A stretch of 64,000 bases of DNA. Origin: Alphaproteobacteria bacterium (GTDB taxonomy: Bacteria > Myxococcota_A > UBA796 > GCA-2862545). Numbering within the stretch: the stretch's first letter is position 1; each line of letters begins with the position of its first letter. Where the stretch lies: positions 28,013-92,012 of the forward strand of contig JACKEP010000022.1 of assembly GCA_020632915.1 (NCBI GenBank), written 5' to 3'. Of the stretch, positions 9,330 through 16,363 are shown in pieces. The notes under the pieces are model-generated. The model was not told where the DNA came from. It saw nothing but the letters and a program-made list of their open reading frames with translations, and ran no database searches. The position numbers were made by a program, and so were the translations under genes.

Positions 9330-10223
9330 GTGTCCGACCTGCTCCGCGTGGTGCGCCGCGCCGCCACCACGCCCGTCGACCCGTCACGGCTCGATCAGAT
9401 CGACGCCGAGCTGCTCGACGTCGCCTGCCCCGCCGTCGACGCCTTCTGCCGCGCGTGGTTCGACCTGGAGATCCAGGGCGCCGACCACCTGCCCGACGGT
9501 CCCGCGCTCGTCGTCGGCAACCACAACGCCGGCGTCGCGATGATCGAGGCGCTCGGCTTCGGCGCGCGGATGTACCTCGAGGGCCGCATGACCCGGCCGT
9601 GGCACGCGCTGGCCCACGACGCCATCGTGGCCACGCCGCTGCTCGGCCCGTTCCTCGTCCGCGCCGGCGCGCTCAAGGCCGGCCACGCCGTCGCCGACGC
9701 CGCGTTCGCCGACGGCCGCAAGGTGCTGGTGTTCCCCGGGGGCAACGCCGAGGCCTTCCGGCCGTGGTCGGCGCGCCATCGCATCGACTTCGCCGACCAC
9801 AAGGGCTTCGTCCGCCTGGCGCTGCGCCACGGCGTGCCGATCGTGCCCACGGTGTTCCACGGCGGCCACACCGGCCTGTTCATCGTGTCCGACAACCGCC
9901 GGCTGGCCCGCGCGATCGGCGCCAAGCGCTTCCTGCGCTCCGACACCTGGCCGCTGTACCTGGGGCTTCCGTGGGGCGTGGCGCTCGGCCCGTGGTTCCA
10001 CCTGCCGCTGCCGGTCAAGTGCACCACCCGCGTGCTGCCGCCGATCCCCATGCCCGAGCGCGGCGTCGACGCCGCGAACGACCCGATCCTCGTCGACGCC
10101 CTCTACGACCAGGTGGTCACCGCGATGCAGGCGGGCATGGACGCGCTCGCCGCCGAGTCCGAGGGCACGGTGCCCTCGCTGCGGCGCCGGGTCGGACGGG
10201 CGCTGCGGCGCGCCGCCGCCTGA
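9330..10223 (+). CDS. PlsC-like lysophospholipid acyltransferase
   Basis: 297 residues from a GTG start preceded by ggagg at 9321. LPLAT-family features: VVGNHNAGVAMIEAL at the block I position, where the family HX4D motif is degenerate (the His is kept, no Asp at +5); FPGGNAEAFRPW (block III-like); and VPIVPTVFHGGH (block IV-like). This layout matches a sub-group of bacterial glycerolipid acyltransferases that have a similar NH-plus-Gly block I. It probably transfers acyl chains to lysophospholipid or a related lipid at the inner membrane. The basic C-terminus (RRRVGRALRR) may aid membrane association. Confidence 0.8.
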   Translation: MSDLLRVVRRAATTPVDPSRLDQIDAELLDVACPAVDAFCRAWFDLEIQGADHLPDGPALVVGNHNAGVAMIEALGFGARMYLEGRMTRPWHALAHDAIVATPLLGPFLVRAGALKAGHAVADAAFADGRKVLVFPGGNAEAFRPWSARHRIDFADHKGFVRLALRHGVPIVPTVFHGGHTGLFIVSDNRRLARAIGAKRFLRSDTWPLYLGLPWGVALGPWFHLPLPVKCTTRVLPPIPMPERGVDAANDPILVDALYDQVVTAMQAGMDALAAESEGTVPSLRRRVGRALRRAAA

Positions 10224-10244
10224 GCTGCGCGCGGCACGCGCCCG

Positions 10245-11783
10245 TCAGTACACGTCCACGCCCACGCAGTACACGGGTGCCTGCTCGCCGCAGCGCTGGA
10301 CGCCCGCGTCGAGCCAGCCGCCGTCGAGCCGCGTCAGGTCACCCCACGTGAACGACCGCGGGAAGAAGACCGAGCCGTCGCTGCGCCAGTCGTCGCAGGT
10401 GTCTCCGGTGCTGTACCCGTCGGCGTCCGTGCCGGTGAGCACGCGGTTCGGCCCGAAGCTGGCGGTGGGGGGCGCGCCGCCGAAGGCGGTCGTGGCGATC
10501 GGCACGGCCAGGGTGCCGTCGAACAGGTCGGCGACGCTGGCGGCGACGACCTGGCCGTCGGGGCGCACGAACGAGCCCTCGTCCACGACGGCGCGCGCAT
10601 CGAGGGACGGTCCGCTCACGAGCGCCACGTGGCGACCGGTGAACCCCGCGGCCAACGCGTTGGACGCGCACGCGTTGTCCATCGCCCACCGCCCGGCCGA
10701 GGTGGCGAGGCGACTGCTCGACAGGAACACGCGGTAGACGGTCGGGTCGTCGTGGGCCGACAGCGGGTCCGTGCCCCGCTGGACCTCCACGCCGTCGGAC
10801 TTGCCGCCACCGTCGGTGTCGGGGTCGAGCGGGTCGGTGCCGTGGTCGACCTCGTACCCGTCGATGAGGTGGTCGTCGTCCGCGTCGGCGTCGCCGGGCG
10901 GAAGGCCCATCGCCACCTCCTCGCCGTCGTCGAGCCCGTCGAAGTCGGAGTCGGCGCGGGTGGGGTTGCCACCGGCCGCGACGTCGTCGCCGTCCGAGAG
11001 TCCGTCGCCGTCGCTGTCGGGGTCCAAGGGGTCGGCGTGCCACACGTGGACCTCGTCGCCATCGCCGAGGCCGTCACCGTCCGTGTCGGGGTCGAGCGGA
11101 TCGGTGCCCAGCGACTGCTCGTCGCCGTCCCGGAGCCCGTCGTGATCGGTGTCGGGGTCGGTGGGGCTGGTGTGGGCGAACGCCTCCTGCCCGTCGGTGA
11201 TCCCGTCGCCGTCGGTGTCAGGGTTGTTCGGATCGGCGCCGAGCTGCTGTTCGGCGAGGTCGCCGAGCTGGTCGTCGTCGGTGTCGGCGTCGAGCGGATC
11301 GGAGCCGAACGCGATCTCGTCGCCGTTCGACAGCAGGTCGCCGTCGGCGTCGTCACCCGGCTGCAGCACCGGAATCCCCACCACCGGCGACAGCACCGGG
11401 GTCGCCCGCGGGATGCGCAGCACCGCCTGGGCCTGGACCGACGCCACGGGCACGTTCGCCGGCACGGCGACCGACACCACCGCGACTCCGGCGTCATCGG
11501 CATAGGCCGAGCCGGCGAGCACGGCGGACCGGACCAGGTCGAGGCACGTCGGCGCCAGGATCGCCGGGCACACGGGAGCACCGGTCGAGGCAGTAGACAC
11601 CATCACGTAGGCGCGCTCCCCGGGATCGAGGCCGGTCACCGTCATCGCCGCAGTGGTGCCAGGCACCAGGAAGGGCACCTCCAGGGCGATCGGCCCGCCG
11701 CTGCCGTGGGCCGCGATCGGCGCCGCGGCGGCGAGCGCGAGCGACAGGGTCTGGACGGCGCGGGACCGCAGGCGGATGGACAT
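10245..11783 (-). CDS. Exported TSP3-repeat protein with DUF1554 lectin-like domain
   Basis: 512 residues from the ATG at 11781-11783, which has a gga/ggag-type ribosome site and begins a signal peptide (VQTLSLALAAAAPIAAHG). Residues ~30-150 are a beta domain shared with the C-terminus of the 5'-truncated gene at the window start. Residues ~155-350 hold about ten TSP3-type calcium-binding repeats (DPLDPDTDGDGLGDGDE). Residues ~355-512 match DUF1554/endostatin-like C-type-lectin folds: YRVFLSSSRLATSAGRW at the start, TGTDADGYSTGDTCDDW in the middle and PVYCVGVDVY at the end. It is probably a stalked surface binding protein. It converges on the acyltransferase gene. Confidence 0.85.
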   Translation of the reverse strand: MSIRLRSRAVQTLSLALAAAAPIAAHGSGGPIALEVPFLVPGTTAAMTVTGLDPGERAYVMVSTASTGAPVCPAILAPTCLDLVRSAVLAGSAYADDAGVAVVSVAVPANVPVASVQAQAVLRIPRATPVLSPVVGIPVLQPGDDADGDLLSNGDEIAFGSDPLDADTDDDQLGDLAEQQLGADPNNPDTDGDGITDGQEAFAHTSPTDPDTDHDGLRDGDEQSLGTDPLDPDTDGDGLGDGDEVHVWHADPLDPDSDGDGLSDGDDVAAGGNPTRADSDFDGLDDGEEVAMGLPPGDADADDDHLIDGYEVDHGTDPLDPDTDGGGKSDGVEVQRGTDPLSAHDDPTVYRVFLSSSRLATSAGRWAMDNACASNALAAGFTGRHVALVSGPSLDARAVVDEGSFVRPDGQVVAASVADLFDGTLAVPIATTAFGGAPPTASFGPNRVLTGTDADGYSTGDTCDDWRSDGSVFFPRSFTWGDLTRLDGGWLDAGVQRCGEQAPVYCVGVDVY

Positions 11784-11976
11784 GGAGACTCCGTGGACGC
11801 AAGGGCTGCGTTCCGATCGGGCCGACGCATCCAATCTTGCGCGAAATCGATCTTCCATGTGCGCGAATGGACACTTCCCGGATCCGCCGTCCGGCCCGGC
11901 GGCTGCGGCCCGCGCATGCCGCGGCAGACGTGCGAGGACCCCACCGGCCGGAGTACACCGCTCGTCGGAGGTGGGG

Positions 11977-12564
11977 ATGGACAGCGGATGGCGATGCGCG
12001 GGGTGCGCCATGGCGGTCGCCGTGTGGGCCGCCATCGTGAGCGCGCCGCCCGCCCGCGCGGCCGACGCGGACCCGGGCTCCTCCGCGTCGCCACCCGCGT
12101 CCCCCGCCGTCGACGGCGTGCTGGTCACGCTGCCCGGCGCCCCGGCCGAGCGACTCGACGCCACGGTCCGCACCTGGTTCGCCAGCGCCTGGCCCCAGGG
12201 CGACGCCGACCCTACCGTGCCGGACGACCTCGGCCAGCGCTTCGTGGGTCACGTGGAAGTGCCGTTCGGCCGCGCCACGCGCACCCCCGACGCCCCGCGC
12301 GAGACCCTGGCGTTCGAGGTGGTGGTCGTGCTGGCGAACGGGTGGCTCATCGCCGACGTCACCGGTCTGCGCCACACGTCCACCGACCCGGCGGGCGCGC
12401 TCGGCCCGCTCACGGCCGCGCACGCGCCGGATCGGACCGACCGGTCGCGGTGGAAGGCGTGGCGCAAGGCGAGCGGACGGGCGCAGGCGCTCGCCGCGCA
12501 GACGATGGCCTCGCTGCGGGCTGCGGTGGACCCGAGGGTGCGGCGGGCGGACGACGGGTGGTGA
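11977..12564 (+). CDS. Small exported hypothetical protein
   Basis: 195 residues from the ATG at 11977, with cggagg about 7 bases upstream. The frame stays open further upstream only by running antisense through the neighbour. The N-terminus is a signal peptide (AMAVAVWAAIVSAPPARA), followed by a Pro/Ser/Ala-rich linker. The rest (DGVLVTLPGAPAERLDATV; FEVVVVLANGWLIADVTG) is predicted globular with no family I recognise. The C-terminus is basic. It is divergent from the TSP3/DUF1554 gene, sharing a 193-bp promoter region, which suggests but does not prove related regulation. Confidence 0.6.
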   Translation: MDSGWRCAGCAMAVAVWAAIVSAPPARAADADPGSSASPPASPAVDGVLVTLPGAPAERLDATVRTWFASAWPQGDADPTVPDDLGQRFVGHVEVPFGRATRTPDAPRETLAFEVVVVLANGWLIADVTGLRHTSTDPAGALGPLTAAHAPDRTDRSRWKAWRKASGRAQALAAQTMASLRAAVDPRVRRADDGW

Positions 12565-12702
12565 TTCCAAACCACCTCGACCCGGTCCGTCGGATCACCG
12601 GCTACACCAGAGCAGGCGGAGAGATGAAAGCGAACCCACCGACGTGACCGCGAGCGACCACGACGCGCGCGGGGGCGTCCTCTGCGTGCAGGAGGTGCGA
12701 GA

Positions 12703-13260
12703 ATGAGAAGGACGCCATGGGTGGCGCTCTTCGTCGCCAGTTGCACCGGGATTCGCGACGACGGTCCCGATCCCGTCGACACCCCCGTGGTCGACACGGA
12801 CACCGACGTCGACACCACGCCTGCCGACTCCGACGACGTCCCAGCCGTCCGCATCGCCTCCGTGCGCATCGTCCCCGAGTCTCCCCGGTGGGACGACGAC
12901 CTCCACTGCGAGGTCACGACCGAGCACGGCGACGCGGACGTCACGATTCGCTGGACCGTGGACGACACGCCATGGCGAGGTGCGGTCGTCGACGGCGTCC
13001 GCCCCAAGGACACGGTGCCCCACCTCGAGCAGACCGGTGGGCAGAAGTGGTCCTGCACGGCCCACCTGCGGCTTCAGGAGGTGGAGGCGACGAAGGTCCG
13101 CATCGAGCCGCCTGTGCCGATGGTGACCGTGCCGGCAGGATCGGCGGACATGGAGTTCTCGACCGGTACCCGCGGGGTCTACGTATCCACGCTGCTAACG
13201 GTGCTGGTCAGCCGGCCGCGTCCGAGCGACCTTGCGCCAGCCGCCACGCTCGCGGCGTGA
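12703..13260 (+). pseudogene. Lipoprotein gene truncated by IS66 (5' part)
   Basis: The ATG has ggaggtgcgaga upstream. The product starts with a lipoprotein signal (ALFVASC) and a Thr/Asp linker of the kind common in this window, then a domain beginning VRIASVRIVPESPRW. Near residue 145 comes PPVPMVTVPAGSADMEF, reminiscent of the start of formylglycine-generating-enzyme (SUMF1) domains (MVxVPAGxFxMG), although the match is short. Native sequence ends at codon 160 (Tyr, 13180-13182). From 13183 the frame continues 25 codons into the IS66 left end and stops at 13258-13260. The gene is therefore broken; a possible 3' remnant is at 15695-15793. Confidence 0.65.
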
Positions 13261-14890
13261 GCTCCGCGACCCGCGTCGCTGGGTAGTCCTGAACGCGCCC
13301 GAGCACATCGACGAGGTACGTGTGCGGGTCGATGCCCTGCAGCCTGCAGCTGCCGATCAGCGTGAACATGGTGGCCGCGGCCCTGGCGCCACCCTCGTTG
13401 CGGGCAAAGAGCCAGTTCTTCCGTCCGACGACGTGCTGCCTGAGCATCAGCTCGGACAGGTTGTTGTGGATGGGGATGTCGCCACGCTGGAGGAACGCTC
13501 GGAGCGCCGCCTCCTGGTTCGTGGCGTAGGTCAGCGCCGCCATCAGCTTGGACTTCGGCCGCGCGACGGGCGACAGCGCCTTCACCCACGCCATCAGCCC
13601 TTCGACCAGGACGGCGGACTCTGCCTGCCTGGCGGCCAGTCGGTCCGTGGTGCCAAGTTCGCGAAAGGAGCGCTCGAGCAGGAAGAGGTCGCGGAGGGTG
13701 CCGAGCGCGAGCGCGGCTTCGTCGGGGTGGAACGGGAGTGCGTCGAAGAAGTAGGTCCGGAGGTGGGACCAGCAGCCGGCGCGCTGCAGGTCGAGTTCGG
13801 CAACCGCCTTGTTGAACTCGCTTCCACCGTCGGCGAGGAGGCAGTCGCCCTGGAAGTCGGCGAGCAGCTCGACGGGGAACTTGCCCTGCTTGGTGTCGGT
13901 GAAGGCGTAGAAGACCTGCTCCTGGTCGGTGAACGCCCACATCCGGCCCTTCCGGAGCTTGCCGTCGCCGCCGTCCTGCACGGGGAAGCCGGTGTCGTCG
14001 CCCTGGACGAAGTCGTTGGCGAGGACGTCCTTCCGGACCGCGTCGGCGATGACGAAGATCGCGGCGGCGGCCTGCACGACCCAGGAGGCGAGCGTGTTCG
14101 TGCCGACCTCGAAGCCCTCGCGCCCCATGCGGGCGGCCTGGCGGTGGAGCGGGAGGTGGTCGGCGAACTTGTCGACGAGGACGCGTGCGAGGAGCGAGTC
14201 GGCGCAGAGGGCCTTGTCGAGAGCGAACGGCCCGGGCACCGTGAGCACGCCTTCGCCGGGGCACTTCGGGCAGGCACACTTGTCGCGGACGATGTCCTCG
14301 ACGACGAAGTGGCCGGGCACCCATCCGATGCGGAAGGACGTGGCCTGCCCGATGACCCGCAGGTCGCCGCCACACTTCGTGCAGGCCCCGTCGTCGGAGG
14401 CCGGGCAGTGGATGGTGCGGGACGGCAGGTGGTTGAAGTCCTGCCGGCCGCGACGGCGGGGCGATGTGCCCGTGCGCGGCTTCTTCGTCGGCGCCGGCGT
14501 GGCCTCGTCGGTCTTCGCCTCGTCATCCTCTGCAACGGGCAGGCGCGGAGGAGCCTTGAGGTCGGGGAAGATGGGGAGCACTCCCTGCTCGTCGCCAGGG
14601 ATGAAGCGCATCGAGGCGGGACCTCGGCGCTTCAGCTCGATGAACTCAAGCGCCTGCGCGAGCTGCTCGGCGCGGCGCTTCACGGCGTCGCGCTGGGCCG
14701 TCACCACCTCGAGCGCTGTGGCCTGTTCGCGGAGCGACTGCTCCAACGACACGATGACCGCCTCACGGTCCGCGATGACCGTCGCGTGCTGGGCGATGGC
14801 CGCCTCACGGTCCACGATGAGGGCCTCACGCTCCACCAGCAAGCGGCGCAGACGCTGGTTCTCTTCAAGGATTTCGGCGAGTCCGGCCAT
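13208..14890 (-). CDS. tnpC: IS66 transposase TnpC
   Basis: 560 residues, full length for the family. A long N-terminal coiled coil/leucine-zipper region (residues ~5-85, with repeated REA/DREA heptads) is followed by a zinc-finger segment with CTKCGG and CACPKCPG Cys pairs. The DDE-type catalytic core follows: QGDDTGFPV for the first Asp, LLADGGSEFNKA for the second and HNNLSELMLR for the Glu region. It catalyses strand transfer together with the TnpA/TnpB accessories. No frameshift is seen. It starts 8 bases after the tnpB stop. Confidence 0.93.
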   Translation of the reverse strand: MAGLAEILEENQRLRRLLVEREALIVDREAAIAQHATVIADREAVIVSLEQSLREQATALEVVTAQRDAVKRRAEQLAQALEFIELKRRGPASMRFIPGDEQGVLPIFPDLKAPPRLPVAEDDEAKTDEATPAPTKKPRTGTSPRRRGRQDFNHLPSRTIHCPASDDGACTKCGGDLRVIGQATSFRIGWVPGHFVVEDIVRDKCACPKCPGEGVLTVPGPFALDKALCADSLLARVLVDKFADHLPLHRQAARMGREGFEVGTNTLASWVVQAAAAIFVIADAVRKDVLANDFVQGDDTGFPVQDGGDGKLRKGRMWAFTDQEQVFYAFTDTKQGKFPVELLADFQGDCLLADGGSEFNKAVAELDLQRAGCWSHLRTYFFDALPFHPDEAALALGTLRDLFLLERSFRELGTTDRLAARQAESAVLVEGLMAWVKALSPVARPKSKLMAALTYATNQEAALRAFLQRGDIPIHNNLSELMLRQHVVGRKNWLFARNEGGARAAATMFTLIGSCRLQGIDPHTYLVDVLGRVQDYPATRVAELTPRAWRLAQGRSDAAG

Positions 14891-14898
14891 GGCGACAC

Positions 14899-15270
14899 CT
14901 AACGTCTCACGGTCCCGTTGTCACCGAAATTGCCAGGGTTCCAGCGGCTTAGTCGGCGTGCTGCGGTGAGGTCGATGCCCTCCATCAGCGCCGCGAGCTC
15001 TGCTGCGGTCATGGTGCCTCGATCGCGGTCGAGGTCCGGCCAGCGAAAGCGACCTCTCTCGAGGCGCTTGTAGAACAGGACAAAGCCACCATGGGTCCAC
15101 ACGAGTCCTTTCAGGGCGTCCCTTCGACGGTTGGTGAACAGGAACAGCGTGCCGTCGAGGGGCTGCTCTTCGAGCACGACCTCGCAGACGGCGGCGAGGC
15201 CGTCGATCGACTTGCGGAAGTCGACGTGGTCGCGGGCAACGAGGATGCGCGGTGGTGCGGAGATCAGCAC
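14899..15270 (-). CDS. tnpB: IS66 accessory protein TnpB (IS66 Orf2)
   Basis: 123 residues from the GTG at 15268-15270. The frame is open upstream, but the family starts at this point. The sequence has the IS66 Orf2 signature: VDFRKSIDGLAAV, then DGTLFLFTNRRRDALKGLVW, then GFVLFYKRLERGRFRWP. The protein is required for transposition in experimentally studied IS66 elements, though its biochemical role is unclear. The start overlaps the end of tnpA by 7 bases, implying translational coupling. Confidence 0.93.
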   Translation of the reverse strand: MLISAPPRILVARDHVDFRKSIDGLAAVCEVVLEEQPLDGTLFLFTNRRRDALKGLVWTHGGFVLFYKRLERGRFRWPDLDRDRGTMTAAELAALMEGIDLTAARRLSRWNPGNFGDNGTVRR

Positions 15271-15617
15271 AGCGCTTCCAGGAGGTCGCGGAGGAGCGTG
15301 AGGTCTGTGGAGCGATCGACGTGGATGGTGGCGCCGACGGCACCGAGGTTCACGACCACGCCGCCGGACGCGAGCCCCATCGGCTGGTCGGCGATGACGA
15401 GTTCGGCAAAGCGCGGGATGGCGTCCGGTGCGGGGCACCGGGGAGCGGCACCGCGTGCCCGTTCAGCCTCTCGGCGAAGGCGCCAGCGCCACCATGCGAG
15501 CGTGCTCGGGTTGAGGTCATGGGCCCTGGCGAACGCACGGGCCGTCTGGCCAGAGGCCTCGAAGGCGGCGATGCGTACGGCCCAGCGGGCGTGGGCGTCA
15601 GGCGGGCGCGGTGGCAC
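15264..15617 (-). CDS. tnpA: IS66 accessory protein TnpA
   Basis: 117 residues from a GTG start at 15615-15617, with ggag 8 bases upstream on the minus strand. The N-terminal helix-turn-helix part (AFEASGQTARAFARAHDL, then NPSTLAWWRWRL) is typical of IS66 OrfA proteins. The C-terminal half (GGVVVNLGAVGATIHVDRS) is the usual short beta segment. It is the first gene of the tnpA-tnpB-tnpC operon and lies 77 bp inside the right inverted repeat. Confidence 0.9.
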   Translation of the reverse strand: MPPRPPDAHARWAVRIAAFEASGQTARAFARAHDLNPSTLAWWRWRLRREAERARGAAPRCPAPDAIPRFAELVIADQPMGLASGGVVVNLGAVGATIHVDRSTDLTLLRDLLEALC

Positions 15618-15694
15618 GGTGGCGGCTCCGGGAGAGGAGCTGCTCCGTCACATGACGGCGACGAGGGGCGTAGATGCCGTACCAGCGTGGATAC

Positions 15695-15793
15695 GGAGCA
15701 GACAACGATCTGCACTTCCGTCTGGGCCTCGTATGCGACAGTGACCAGTGCCACGCTGGGGTCGGAGAGCCAGAGTGGGCTCCACATCCGTAA
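15695..15793 (+). pseudogene. Possible 3' remnant of the IS66-interrupted lipoprotein
   Basis: Directly outside the right IS66 end, on the same strand as the interrupted gene, an open stretch reads GADNDLHFRLGLVCDSDQ and on to a TAA at 15791-15793. It is in the frame that would join codon 160 of the 5' fragment if the element were removed exactly. A NDxxHFRLGLV-like end is reminiscent of the final strand of SUMF1-type domains (GFRLV). If that is right, the middle of the domain has been lost. The match is short and the assignment tentative. Confidence 0.35.
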
Positions 15794-15932
15794 GCGTGGC
15801 CGGGTTCTTCCTGATCCGGATCCTCGGACAACCATCCCCGGCCGATCACAACTGGCCATCCGCGATATGTACCGTGTGAGCGCATGGGCGAACACCGGGA
15901 ACTTGAGGGGATCGGTCTGGTTCCCCACTACT

Positions 15933-16259
15933 TCAGAAGTCTGGAGCGCTGGGGCACGACAACAGAACGAAGGTGCCGACAAAGACCACAAACGCCGGAA
16001 AGGTCCACCTGGGGGGACTCACCCGGCGTGCGTACAGGTAGGTATTCATGAAAAAGTACTGGCCATTCACAAAGGCGGTGATGTGCCCAAGGAACGGCCA
16101 CCGAATGTCTTCCACTCCAAACAACCATAGTCCGCCGACACATACAAGCAGGCAGATGCCATTGAACTCCAGCCGGCGGCGTTCCCACGCAAGCACACCC
16201 GTCCATGGGCTCGGATGCCCCTGACCATCCTCCCCGACTCCGCTCTCAAACCCCTGCAC
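15933..16259 (-). CDS. Small membrane protein, candidate Rhs immunity protein
   Basis: 108 residues from the GTG at 16257-16259, preceded by ggagg with a 7-base spacer; this is better than the ATG at 16385, which overlaps the Rhs gene end and has no such site. The protein has a basic WERRRLEFNG segment at residues ~24-33, then hydrophobic segments ICLLVCVGGLWLFG, HITAFVNGQYFFMNTYLYA and FPAFVVFVGTFVLL. It lies 104 bp downstream of the giant Rhs gene on the same strand, in the lower-GC tail of the locus. Small membrane proteins here often protect the producer from the Rhs tip. The immunity role is inferred from position only. Confidence 0.6.
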   Translation of the reverse strand: MQGFESGVGEDGQGHPSPWTGVLAWERRRLEFNGICLLVCVGGLWLFGVEDIRWPFLGHITAFVNGQYFFMNTYLYARRVSPPRWTFPAFVVFVGTFVLLSCPSAPDF

Positions 16260-16363
16260 TGTTGCACCTCCAGGACCGCGACCGAACTGCGAACACCTAC
16301 GGCCCGAAGCGGAGCCAACATCGGCTCCCCTTTCACTACACTCGACAACGCGCGCAATCGTAC

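Larger units (their letters stand above)
13183..15694 (-). mobile_element. IS66-family insertion sequence (2512 bp)
   Basis: The element is bounded by inverted repeats starting GTATCCACGCTG at 13183-13194 and its exact complement at 15683-15694; similarity continues imperfectly for about 8 more bases (CTAACGG versus GTACGG). It contains the full IS66 gene set tnpA-tnpB-tnpC on the minus strand, all intact, so it could be mobile. No 8-bp target duplication is seen: left flank gggtctac, right flank ggagcaga. That suggests a deletion or recombination next to the element after insertion. It interrupts the lipoprotein gene starting at 12703. Confidence 0.85.

Noticed and set aside
13232..14902. 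556-residue plus-strand ORF opposite tnpC
   Set aside because: It is the antisense of an intact IS66 transposase and has no recognisable motif.
15928..16206. 92-residue minus-strand ORF overlapping the small membrane protein
   Set aside because: A different frame of the same DNA; it lacks a ribosome site and has no hydrophobic pattern, whereas the GTG-started 108-residue frame has both.
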